Positions 46,018 to 55,700 of a stretch of DNA of 64,000 nt are shown one piece after another. The notes beneath the pieces are model-generated. The model was not told the DNA's origin. It worked only from the letters and a program-made list of their open reading frames with translations, and searched no databases. The DNA is from Glo-17 sp964637835 (GTDB lineage: Bacteria; Krumholzibacteriota; Krumholzibacteriia; LZORAL124-64-63). Each line of letters opens with the position of its first letter. Within the stretch, counting starts at the first letter, position 1. Made by a program: the position numbers and the translations under genes. The stretch is taken from positions 14,861 through 78,860 of the forward strand of contig CAZWYF010000014.1 of the NCBI GenBank assembly GCA_964637835.1. Direction: 5' to 3'.

Positions 46018-48600
46018 TCAGGTGCTCTCGAGGAAGGCCCGGGCGGCGTCGGCCAGGCCGGCGCGGCCCGGCAGCCAGCGCACCGGCGCCGGCAGGGCCG
46101 CCAGAAACGTAGCGCCGTACCGGCGGCTGATCAAACGGTTGTCCAGCAGCAGGACCACGCCGCGGTCGTCGGGCCGGCGCATGAGCCGGCCGATGCCCTG
46201 GCGCAGGCGGAGCACCGCGTCACGCACCATGAAGTCGCGGAAGGGGTCGTCCCCCGCCTGGCGCAGATGTTCGCAGCGGGCCTGCACCCAGGGGTCGCTG
46301 GGCACCAGGAAGGGCAGCTTGGTGACCACCACGATCTCCAGGCTCTCGCCCGGGAAGTCCACGCCCTCCCAGAAGGTGCTGGTGCCCAGGAGCATGGCGC
46401 GGCGGCCGCGGGCGAAGCGGTCGCGCAGCTCCGCCGGGCCGGACTGCGGCGACTGCACCAGCAGGTCGCCCTCCTCGCCGCCGAACAGATCGGGCTCGGC
46501 GGCCTGCCCGCGCAGCCCGTCGGCCACCTCCTGCAGCAGCCGGTAGCTGGTGAACAGGACCAGGGTCTGGCGCGGGACGGTGCGCCGCAGGCCGGCCAGG
46601 ATCTCGATGAGGGCCGCGGCGAAACCCGGCGTGTCGGGATCCGGCAGGTCCTCGGCGGCCAGGATCCGCGTGCGCTCCTCCCAGGCGAAGGGCGAGGGCA
46701 CCAGCTCGGTGGCCACCGGCGGACGACGTCCGCCCAGGCCCAGCTCGCCGATCATGAAGCCGAAGTCGCCGGCCACGCTCAGGGTGGCGCTGGTGGCCAC
46801 GGGCGCCAGCTCGCTGCCCTGCCACAGCTCCCGCAGCAGCGGCCCCGGTTCCAGCGGCGTGGCGCCCAGGGCGCGCAGGGCGCCGCGCGGCGCGGGATCC
46901 AGCCAGGTGACCCAGCGGTCGCCGGGATCCTGGACCACGAAGCGCACGTCCCGCTCGAGCAGGCGCAGCAGCTGGACGGCCTGGCCGACGCGCAGCTGCA
47001 GGTCCAGCGCGCCGGGCGGGAGCTCCGCCAGCTGCTCGGTCCGCTGCAGCAGGGTGGCGCCGGCCGCCACGGCCACCGCCACGGTCTCCAGCACCTCGGC
47101 CGTCGCCCCGCCGACGCCCGCGAAGGCCAGATCCTTGTCCGGGATGCGCAGCCGCTGCCCGGGCGCCACGCCGCGCCCGGGCGCCAGGCCGCTGCCGCAG
47201 GCGCGCCACCAGGAACCGTAGGCTCGCAGGCAACGGTTGGCCGCCCGGCCGAAGCTCGTGGCCGCCTCGGCCGCCTGGCCGCCCTCGGGCAGTTCCCGCA
47301 GCTGCACCGCGAGCAGCGCGGCCGTCTCCAGCACCTGGCCGGCGGGGCGCACGACTCCCAGCACCTCCTCCAGGTCCAGCAGACGACCATGGTCCAGCTT
47401 GACGCTCCGCGCATCGAGGGCCGCGCCCGCCAGGCGGTGCGCCTCGTCCACCACCAGCAGGTCGTAGGGCCCGATGAGGGAGCCTTCGGCCCCGTGGTCG
47501 TGCAGCAGCAGCGCGTGGTTGACCACCACCAGGCGCGCCTCGCGGGCCCGGCGACGGGCGCGGATCACGAAGCAGGCGTCGCTCTCCCAGCATTCCGGCA
47601 TGCAGGGCTGGGCCGACGCGAACAGCGGCCGCAGGTCCTCCCCCAGCAGGGGATGCCGCACCAGCTCGTCGCGCAGGCCGTCGCGGGTCTCCAGCAGCCA
47701 GAGGCGCAGCGCGGCGGTCTTCAGGGCGTCACGCGCGTCCTCCAGCGGCCGCGTCAGGTAGGCGCGGCGCTGGCGCAGGCAGAGGTAGTTCTGGCGGCCC
47801 ATCAGCAGGCGGGCGGTGAGGTCGCCGCGACCGGCGGTCAGGCGGGGCAGGTCGCCGCCGAGGATCTGGGCCTGCAGGGCGCGGCTGTACGTGGAGACCA
47901 CGGCGCGCCGCTGGCCGTCGACGGCCAGCCGGGCCACCAGCGGGGCGAGGTAGGCGAGGGTCTTGCCGGTCCCGGTGCCGGCTTCCGCCAGCAGGGCGCG
48001 ACCGCTGGCCAGGGCCCGGGCCACCGCGGTCGCCAGATCCGCCTGGCCGGGACGCGCGGCGTAGGCGCCGCCGTAGAGCGCGGCCAGACCCTCCGGCGCG
48101 GTGAAGAACGTGGCGAGCTCCGCCGGATCCACCGGCGGCGGGGTCCCCGGAACCGGTGTCGGGGCGGCCGGCGCCGGCGCCGCCGCGCCGAAGGGATCGC
48201 CCGCCGCGGCCACGCGGTCGATGAGGTCGACCACCGCCCCGCCCCCCCGCATGGCGCGATCGAGCAGTCCGGCCACCGCCACGCGCTCGGCAGCGTCCAG
48301 CGACCGCCACCAGGCCAGCCGCCACCACAGCCGCCGCAGCACGGCGGCCGGGTCGGTCTCCGGGACGTCGGCCCGCGGCGTGCGGGGATCGAGCAGCGAC
48401 CAGAACAGCTCCGGGGTCAGGCGCCAGCCCTCCCCGGCACGGACCAGGTGCGCACCCTGGCGGTCGGGCGTCACCAGCACGGTGCCCGCCCGGCGCATCG
48501 CCTCGGCGGCCTCGCCCGCGGACAGCTCCCGATGGGGTGCGCCCGCGTCCAGGAGCCGCGCGCCATGGCGCAGCAGCAGGCGGGCGCCCTCGCCGGTCAT
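46018..48600 (-). CDS. DinG/XPD-family ATP-dependent helicase
   Basis: Superfamily 2 iron-sulfur helicase. From ATG 48600 it has 860 residues. After an N-terminal domain of about 160 residues without exonuclease motifs come Walker A EAGTGTGKTLAYL (206-), four cysteines for a 4Fe-4S cluster (NYLC, then QPCMPECWESDAC), the DEAH box LLVVDEAHRL, and C-terminal motifs SATLSVAGDFG, FTSYRLLQEVADGL, STFWEGVDFPG and RLRQGIGRLMR. The ATG overlaps the ligA stop as ATGA, so it is coupled to DNA ligase. Role in repair or R-loop removal is inferred from the family. Confidence 0.92.
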   Translation of the reverse strand: MTGEGARLLLRHGARLLDAGAPHRELSAGEAAEAMRRAGTVLVTPDRQGAHLVRAGEGWRLTPELFWSLLDPRTPRADVPETDPAAVLRRLWWRLAWWRSLDAAERVAVAGLLDRAMRGGGAVVDLIDRVAAAGDPFGAAAPAPAAPTPVPGTPPPVDPAELATFFTAPEGLAALYGGAYAARPGQADLATAVARALASGRALLAEAGTGTGKTLAYLAPLVARLAVDGQRRAVVSTYSRALQAQILGGDLPRLTAGRGDLTARLLMGRQNYLCLRQRRAYLTRPLEDARDALKTAALRLWLLETRDGLRDELVRHPLLGEDLRPLFASAQPCMPECWESDACFVIRARRRAREARLVVVNHALLLHDHGAEGSLIGPYDLLVVDEAHRLAGAALDARSVKLDHGRLLDLEEVLGVVRPAGQVLETAALLAVQLRELPEGGQAAEAATSFGRAANRCLRAYGSWWRACGSGLAPGRGVAPGQRLRIPDKDLAFAGVGGATAEVLETVAVAVAAGATLLQRTEQLAELPPGALDLQLRVGQAVQLLRLLERDVRFVVQDPGDRWVTWLDPAPRGALRALGATPLEPGPLLRELWQGSELAPVATSATLSVAGDFGFMIGELGLGGRRPPVATELVPSPFAWEERTRILAAEDLPDPDTPGFAAALIEILAGLRRTVPRQTLVLFTSYRLLQEVADGLRGQAAEPDLFGGEEGDLLVQSPQSGPAELRDRFARGRRAMLLGTSTFWEGVDFPGESLEIVVVTKLPFLVPSDPWVQARCEHLRQAGDDPFRDFMVRDAVLRLRQGIGRLMRRPDDRGVVLLLDNRLISRRYGATFLAALPAPVRWLPGRAGLADAARAFLEST

Positions 48601-50696
48601 TCCGCGGACTCCGCCGCCGCGGCGGGGTCGCCCACCTCCGCCAGCCGGGCCAGCAGCTCCTGCTCGTCCAGCACCGCGATGCCCAGCTGGCGGGCCTTCT
48701 CCAGCTTGGAGCCCGCCTTCTCCCCGGCCACCACCGCGTCGGTGCGTTTGCTGACGCTGCCGGTCACCTTGCCGCCCTGGCGCTCGATGGCGGCCTTCGC
48801 TTCCTGGCGCGTGAGCGTGGGCAGCGTGCCGGTGAGCACGAACGTGCGTCCCGCGAACGGCCCCTCGCCGGCGGTGGACGGCGCCGCCGCCGGCTGCGCC
48901 TCCTGGTCGTGGAAGAAGCCGACCTCGCGGAGGTCGTCCACGTACGCCTGGCCCTCCTCGCCGGCGAACCACCCGGCGATGGCCTCGGCCACCACCGGGC
49001 CGATGTCCGGCAGATCGGCCAGGGCCGCGGCCGGCGCCGCGGCCAGGGCGTCGACGTTCGCGTACTCGCGCGCCAGGGTGGTGGCCGTGGCGATGCCCAC
49101 CTGGGGGATGCCGAGGGCGAAGATCTTGGCCGCCCAGGGCCGCTCCGGCGCCGCGGCGATGGCCCGCAGCAGGTTGTCCGCGGATCGCTCCCCCCACCCC
49201 GGCAGCGACACCAGCTGCTCCCGCGACAGCCGGAACAGGTCCGCCGGACTCCGGACCCACCCCTCGGCCAGGAAGAGGTCGATCCAGCGGCCGCCCAGGC
49301 CCTCGATGTCGCAGGCCTGGCGGCCGGCGAAGTGCCGCAGCCGGCCGGCGAGGATGGCCGGGCAGAAGGGGTTGCCGCAGCGCAGGGCCACCTCGCCCTC
49401 GCGGCGGATCACCGGCCCGCCACAGACCGGGCAGTGCGCTGGCGGCGGCAGGGGCTGCTGGCTGCCGTCGCGATGCTCGGGCAGCGACCGCAGCACCTTC
49501 GGGATGATGTCGCCCCCCTTGGCCACGGCCACCTGGTCGCCCGCCCGGATGTCCTTGCGCTCGAGCTCGTCCCAGTTGTGCAGGGTGGCGCGGCCGACGG
49601 TGGTGCCCGCCAGCGGCACCGGCTCCAGCTCCGCCACCGGGGTGATCACGCCCGTGCGACCCACCTGCAGGGTGATGGCGCGCAGGGTGGTGACGGCCTC
49701 CTCGGCGGCGAACTTGTATGCCAGTGCCCAGCGCGGCGCCTTCTGCGTCCAGCCCAGCCGGCGCTGGTGCGCGGCATGGTCCACCTTGATCACCGCACCG
49801 TCGATCTGGAACGGCATCTGCGGCCGCTGCGTCTCCAGGGACGACAGTGCCGCCGCCAGCGCCTGCGGTCCGTCGGCGTCGACCACCGGGCCGGTGACCG
49901 GCAGGCCGAGCCGGGCGAGCGCGCCCAGCTCGGCGCGGTGGCCGGCGAGGTCGTGATCCTGGTCCCAGCGGTCGTCGGCCGTCAGGGGGAAGAGCTGGTA
50001 GAAGACCACCGACAGGCCGCGTCGGCCCACCACCTCGATGTCCAGCGTCTTGAGCGTGCCGGCCGCGGCATTGCGGGGATTGGCCAGGGGCTCGGCGCCG
50101 GCGGCCTCGCGCTCGCGGTTGAGCTGGGCGAAGCGCTCGAGGCCGAAGAAGACCTCGCCACGGGCCTCGCAGGCGGTCGCCGGACCGGGAAAGACGTCCT
50201 GCCAGTCCACGGGCAGGCGCGCCGCCACGCCCGCGATGGTGGCGGCCGCGGCGGTGATCACGTCGCCGTGCTCGCCGTCGCCGCGGGTGAGCGCCAGGCT
50301 CAGCTCGCCGTCGCGCCAGCGCACGGCCAGGGCCACGCCGTCGAGCTTGGGCTCGACGGTGTAGCGGACATCGGCCCCCTCGCCCAGCTCGCGACGCACC
50401 CGGGCGTCGAAGGCGGCGACCTCGTCGAGGTCGTAGCTGTTGGCCAGGCTGAGCATGGGGCGCGAGTGCGGGGCGCTGGGCAAGCGGACGTCGAGATCGG
50501 TCCCCACCGTGGTGGTGGGGCTGGCGGTGGCGGCCAGGTCCGGGTGGGCGGCCTCGAGCGCGGCGAGCTCCTGCTCGAGGGCGTCGTATTCCTGGTCGGT
50601 GATCTCGGGTGCGGCCAGGCGGTAGTAGAGGTCGCGGTGGTGTTCGATGGTGGCGCGCAGCTCGGCGATGCGGGCGCGGGCCTGGTCCTCGTTCAT
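48597..50696 (-). CDS. ligA: NAD-dependent DNA ligase
   Basis: Joins nicks in replication and repair. From ATG 50696 (GGAGG six bases upstream) it has 699 residues: the Ia domain, adenylation motif EPKLDGVAL with Lys117, SLANSYDLDEV, NPRNAAAGTLK, the zinc site CPVCGG...CGNPFCP, helix-hairpin-helix repeats (ALADLPDIGPVVAEAI) and a C-terminal BRCT domain (FAGRTFVLTGTLPTLTRQEA). All parts appear intact. Confidence 0.98.
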   Translation of the reverse strand: MNEDQARARIAELRATIEHHRDLYYRLAAPEITDQEYDALEQELAALEAAHPDLAATASPTTTVGTDLDVRLPSAPHSRPMLSLANSYDLDEVAAFDARVRRELGEGADVRYTVEPKLDGVALAVRWRDGELSLALTRGDGEHGDVITAAAATIAGVAARLPVDWQDVFPGPATACEARGEVFFGLERFAQLNREREAAGAEPLANPRNAAAGTLKTLDIEVVGRRGLSVVFYQLFPLTADDRWDQDHDLAGHRAELGALARLGLPVTGPVVDADGPQALAAALSSLETQRPQMPFQIDGAVIKVDHAAHQRRLGWTQKAPRWALAYKFAAEEAVTTLRAITLQVGRTGVITPVAELEPVPLAGTTVGRATLHNWDELERKDIRAGDQVAVAKGGDIIPKVLRSLPEHRDGSQQPLPPPAHCPVCGGPVIRREGEVALRCGNPFCPAILAGRLRHFAGRQACDIEGLGGRWIDLFLAEGWVRSPADLFRLSREQLVSLPGWGERSADNLLRAIAAAPERPWAAKIFALGIPQVGIATATTLAREYANVDALAAAPAAALADLPDIGPVVAEAIAGWFAGEEGQAYVDDLREVGFFHDQEAQPAAAPSTAGEGPFAGRTFVLTGTLPTLTRQEAKAAIERQGGKVTGSVSKRTDAVVAGEKAGSKLEKARQLGIAVLDEQELLARLAEVGDPAAAAESAE

Positions 50697-50728
50697 GCGC
50701 ACCTCCGCCGCACGCGGCGGGCCGCGCG

Positions 50729-52771
50729 CTAGAAGCTGCCGAGCAGCGAGACGTGAAGCTTGGCGGTCTCGAAATCCACGCTGCCGGGGAAGCCCACCGC
50801 CAGGTTGAGGCGGCCGGCCGCCGCGGCGGTGAGCAGGCCGAGGCCGTAACCCACCTGGGTGTCGCTGACGGTCTCGAGCGGGCCATCCGCGACGCCGTCC
50901 CGCCGCCGGGAGAGCTCAAAGTAGCCGACGTCCAGGAAGGTGTAAACCCGCGACCGGAGAGCGCGGCCGAGCCGCACCTCGAGGCCGCCCCAGGCCACGC
51001 TCTCGCCCCGGAACTCGTCCTCGCGGTATCCGCGCAGGGTGGTGGCGCCGCCGTAGCGGTAGAGCTCGTCCACCGGCAACGGCCCCGCGTCGGTGTCGAT
51101 CTGCCGGAAGCTGGCGTGCCCGGCCACGCTCACCGTCGGACGTAGCCAGAGCTCGCCGGCCAGGTCCACCTCGAGCAGTCGCTGCTCCTCCTCGCGGCCG
51201 AGGTCGCCGCCGTCGGGATCGCCGGAGCCGTCCGCCGCCTCCCGCAGGCTGGTGCGGCGCTGAGCGGTCTCCACGGCGAAGGTCCCCGACCAGCCGCTGC
51301 GCGTGCGGTCGCCCCGGGCGTGCAGGAGCGCGACGCGACCCCGCAGGCGGCGCGAGCGCGCCACCTCGCCCGTGGGATAGGTGGTCCGATCCCAGCCCGC
51401 CCCCAGTTCCAGGCCCCAGAAAGCGATCACCGGCAGCTGCCAGTTGCTCGTGGCGGTGAAGCGGCTGTAGACATCCTGCTGTACCTCGCTGCGCAGGGCG
51501 AGGTCGGTATCGAGGGGCGAGCCGAGGACCAGGGGCTCGTGATACGCGAAGCCGAAGGTGGCCCGCTCCTGGCCATCGTCGTTCCAGGCCGCGCGCAGGC
51601 TGCGGCCGGTGCCCGCCAGGTTGGGCAACATCAGGTCCACCTGGCCGCTCAGGCGCGAACCTCCCTCCTCGCGGCGGCTCAGGCCCAGTACCACGCCCAG
51701 ACGATTGGGTCGGTCCAGCGGTTCCACCCGCCACAGGATGCCCACGGTGTCGCGAGCGGTGGTCAGGTGCACCAGGGGGGCGTCCACGCGGGCGTACAGG
51801 TCCCGCGCCAGCAGACGCTCCCGACCGCGCTGCAGGTCGGACTCCCGGAAGATCTCCCCGCTGCGCACCCCGGCCGCGCGGACGGTGAACGTCGAGGCCC
51901 GGTCCGACGCCAGGGTGGCGCGCTGGGGGCCGACCACCGCCCGCGGGCCCGGGATGAGCACGGCCGAGACCGTGGCCGTGGCCGACGCCGGGTCCAGCTG
52001 CACGTCTCGGGTCAGCCACGCGGCGAACGGATGGCCGCGCTCCGCGCAGGCCGCGACCACCGCCTGGGCGGCCCGTGCATATCCCTCGGGCCGGAAGCGG
52101 TCGCCCGCACGCGGCAGCTGGGAGGCGAGGATGCCCGCGCGGCCGGGGAAGTCGTCGCCAGCCACCGTCAGGGCGGCCAGGTCGAAGGCCGGTCCGGGCG
52201 TCACGGTCACCAGCGGGGCGGTCGCCTCCGGATCCGCGGTGGCGAGCCGGACCCGGACGTCCAGGTGGCCGCGCGCCAGCCAGCGGTCGCGCAGGCCGGA
52301 GAGCAGGTCTCGGTGCCCGGTGTACGGGGTCGCGGCCTCCGCCGTGTCCCCGGCCGCGACCGCGGTGGTGGCCGCGGCCCGGCGCAGCCAGGTGCGCAGG
52401 GCGGCGGTGTCGGCCGGCGCGGGGGCGATCAGCCGGCCGGCGGGCTGGCGCGCCAGCCACTGGCGGTCGTCGTCCCGGTGCTGGCGCAGCGCCGGGTCGG
52501 CGGCGCCGGGCCCGCGCAGTTCCAGGCGGGGCGGCCAGCCGGCCGGCCCGCTGCCGGGACCGGCGCCTCCGGGGGCATCCGCGAGATCCTGGGCACCGCC
52601 GGGCATGGCGCCGGCCAGCAAGGCCAGCGTGACCAGCGCCAGCAGCGGCAGTGCCGGCGCCAGCGGCGCCCGCGCCAGCCGGACGACACCGGCGGGCGGC
52701 AGCGACGGGAGGCCGCGAGGCGTCCGGCGCGGCGCCTCAGAAGCGCGCGGTGCTCTCGAGCCGCAGGTCAT
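50729..52771 (-). CDS. Omp85/BamA-TamA family outer-membrane protein
   Basis: Outer-membrane assembly or transport barrel with N-terminal POTRA-like segments. I place the start at ATG 52771 (680 residues) because GGAG is seven bases upstream; it overlaps the preceding gene by 35 bases and gives a 30-residue leader before the signal core (PALPLLALVTLALLAGAMPG). Segments at about 170-330 resemble POTRA domains, and the barrel holds the Omp85 loop motif ATTLRGYREDEFRG and ends KLHVSLLGSF. It is too short for BamA with five POTRAs; a TamA- or PlpD-like role is possible. ATG 52606 would remove the signal peptide. Confidence 0.82.
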   Translation of the reverse strand: MTCGSRAPRASEAPRRTPRGLPSLPPAGVVRLARAPLAPALPLLALVTLALLAGAMPGGAQDLADAPGGAGPGSGPAGWPPRLELRGPGAADPALRQHRDDDRQWLARQPAGRLIAPAPADTAALRTWLRRAAATTAVAAGDTAEAATPYTGHRDLLSGLRDRWLARGHLDVRVRLATADPEATAPLVTVTPGPAFDLAALTVAGDDFPGRAGILASQLPRAGDRFRPEGYARAAQAVVAACAERGHPFAAWLTRDVQLDPASATATVSAVLIPGPRAVVGPQRATLASDRASTFTVRAAGVRSGEIFRESDLQRGRERLLARDLYARVDAPLVHLTTARDTVGILWRVEPLDRPNRLGVVLGLSRREEGGSRLSGQVDLMLPNLAGTGRSLRAAWNDDGQERATFGFAYHEPLVLGSPLDTDLALRSEVQQDVYSRFTATSNWQLPVIAFWGLELGAGWDRTTYPTGEVARSRRLRGRVALLHARGDRTRSGWSGTFAVETAQRRTSLREAADGSGDPDGGDLGREEEQRLLEVDLAGELWLRPTVSVAGHASFRQIDTDAGPLPVDELYRYGGATTLRGYREDEFRGESVAWGGLEVRLGRALRSRVYTFLDVGYFELSRRRDGVADGPLETVSDTQVGYGLGLLTAAAAGRLNLAVGFPGSVDFETAKLHVSLLGSF

Positions 52772-55700
52772 GCTGCCACTCCCTCCCTCCCGGCTTGCGG
52801 CCGAAGTAGGCCAGGGCGAAGCCCAGGTAACGGCTGGGGTCCCAGCTGATCCGGGCCGACGTCTCCACGTTGGTCCCCGCGGTGGGGAAGAAGAAGGGTC
52901 GCTGGCTGCCGGCGGCCTCGTCGCTGCGCACGTCCGCCAGCCGCAGCTCCGCCTGGGTGCTCCAGCTCTCGGCCACCCGCCAGCGCACCGACGGGCGCAG
53001 GGCCAGTTCCCGCTGGTCCACTCCCGAGACCGCATCCTCGCGCCCGAGCAGTTCCAGCGCCAGGGAGAGCCGCGTGCCGGCGTCCGGCCGCCAGGAGCCC
53101 TCCACCTCGCCGCGTCGGGTGAGGGTCTGGTAGCCGCGCTGCGTGGGGTTGAGCTCGTCGTCGGTGTCGCGACGGTCGAAGCCATGGCCGCCCCGCAGGC
53201 GCAGGCTCACCGTGGCGGTGGGGTTCCAGGTGAGCGTGGCGGTGTGCTCGCGCCGCAGGCGATCCTCGCGGCCCTGGGCGAACTGGCGGTCCTTGGCCTC
53301 GGAGAAGTCGAAGCGCCAGCGCAGGTCCCAGGCCCGCAGGTGGCGCAGCAGGGTCACCTCCTCGCTCAGGTCCACGCGACCGAGCACGGCGTCCTGCTCG
53401 TCGAAGACCACGTCCGGGCGAAGCAGCAACAGGCCGGCGATGTCGTCAGTACGGCTGCGGGCCTCGGTGGCCAGCCGGGTCTGGCTCACCCAGGCGCCCC
53501 AGAGGCGATCCTCGCCCAGCGGCGCGAAGTCCTGCCGCCAGGTGAGGTCGGCACGCACGGCCGTGGTGGCCACCAGGCTGTCGGTGCCGGCGAGGATCAC
53601 GTCGTAGTCGCCGCGGCCCTCGCCCACGAAGTTGCCCGCCTCGTCGTAGCGCCCCTCGCCCAGGCCCACGAAGACCACCTCGCGAGCGAGCACCTCGGAG
53701 CGGCTGTTGTCCACGCTGTAGCCCAGGCTCCACTCGCTGCCCAGGCCCGGCCAGGCGCCGCTCATCTCCAGGCGACCGAGGCGCGTGGTCTCGTCCTGGC
53801 CGTCGGGCCGCTTCACCTCGCGGACCGTGGCATCGGCCACCGCCCGCAGGCCCAGGAAGCGCGGCGAGGTGAACGTCCCCTGCCAGGTGCGGCTGTCGCG
53901 CTCGCGCTGCCACCGGTCGCCCCGCAGCGAATCGGCCAGCCCCCGGGTGAAGGTGAGCTCCCAGCTCCAGGTGCGCCCGGCGAGGCTGCCCAGGCCGGCA
54001 CTCAGCTCCTCCAGGCGCCAGCCGTCGCCAGCACCGGCGCTGGCGGTGTCGGCGTCGTCACGCCACATCTCGTGGCGATAGCCGGCCGACGGCTGCAGCG
54101 GCCCCACGGCCCACGACATGCGATGCCGCTGATCACGGCGCAGGATGTCCAGGGGATCGTCCCGGTCCTCGCTGGCGGCCTGCCGCCAGGCATGACGCCC
54201 GCGGCCGCCCTGCCACTGCCAGGCGCCCTCGCCGCCCAGGCGCTGGGCCGTGAGGTGCTCCCCGTGCTCGAGCCGCCCGACGGTGCCGTCCAGGCGCAGG
54301 CTCCGGCCCACGCTGCCGGCGCTCCAGCCCAGGTCGCCCCGCAGTTCGAGATCCCGCTGGTCGAGGAAGCCCGCCCGGCGCGCGCGGGCCCCCAGGCCCC
54401 AGCCCTCGTAGTCGTGGACGCTCTTGTGGCGCAGGAAGGGGGCGAAGCGAGCGTCGCGGCGCTCGAAGGAACCCACGGCACGCAGTTCCCCGCCGGCCAG
54501 ATCCAGCGCCCCGCTACGGCCGCGCACGTGGACCGCCTGGCCCTGGTTGTCGCCATCGTCGCGGTCGCTGAGCACGTTGGCGTCCAGGCTCGAGAGGTGC
54601 CACTCGCCGTGCAGGTGGGCGCTCGCGGAATCGCCCACGGCCACCGCGGTGGTCACCAGGGACTGGCTCTGGGGCAGCGGCAGCAGGCGCCCCACCCCGT
54701 AGGCCCCCTGACCGGCGCCCACCCAGGTGTAGACCCGCACGCCGGTCGCGGTCAGCCGGGTGAACTCGTAGCTGCCGCGGCCGGGCCCGGCATAGAAGAA
54801 CGACACCTGCCAGTCGCCGCCCTCGGCGGCGAACACGAAGCGCGTCTGCTCCCCGTCCTCGATGCGGGTGTAGTCCCCCTGGCCCGGCTCCACCTGGACG
54901 GCGCCGCCGGCCACGGCGGCCAGCTCGTCGTCGCCGGCGGCGGCGAGGACGGCCTCGTCCTCGGGGCTCAGGTCACCGGTGCGCAGGCGGTCGGCCGCGT
55001 CCCGCTCGCGGGTGATGCGCACGCCCACGGCGCCGCGGGCGCGGCCGAGGAGGAAGTCGGCGCCGCCCCCGCCGCCCACCACCGTGCGGCCATAGGCGCC
55101 CTCGCCCTCCTCGAACTCCACCACGATGAGCGACTGGGCGGTGATCAGCTGCCGGAACGTGAAGGTGATGGTGCCGCGGACGTAGTCGATCACGTAGTCG
55201 CGATCCGCCCCGCGCGTCAGGAGCTGGCCATCGAGGGAGACGCGCTCGCTGCCGGCCACCACGAAGAGATTGCGGCCCGACTCGCCGGCGCCCAGGAAGT
55301 ACGGGCCCTGGTTGGATTCCTGTCCACGCAGCTCCACGGTGCGGTAGCGGCCACGGGGCGACCCGAAGAGCACCTCGGTCCGTGCGGACCCGGGCCGTGC
55401 CGCCAGCGAGAAGCCCTGCAGCTTGCGGCGATAGCCGCCGAAGAGCGTCCCGTCGCGGTGCGCCACGAAGTCGCCCAGGGTGGCCGCCCAGCGCGGCGCC
55501 GTGAGCTCCACCAGCACCTTGTCGATGTCCTGGAGCTCCTCGGTGTTGCCCTCGGGCACCACCGGCAGGTTGTCGTCGGTGAGCTGGGCGCGCACGAAGA
55601 TGTCGCGGGTGAGCTGGCCGGAGATGTTCAGGCGCAGATTCTGGTCCACGGTGAGCTCGCGACGCGATCCCGAGGAGACGTAGACCGCCTTGCTGCCCCG

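Noticed and set aside
46018..50919. A 1633-codon minus-strand frame
   Set aside because: Only the part from ATG 48600 is the helicase; upstream it is out of frame with ligA, which is unmistakable.
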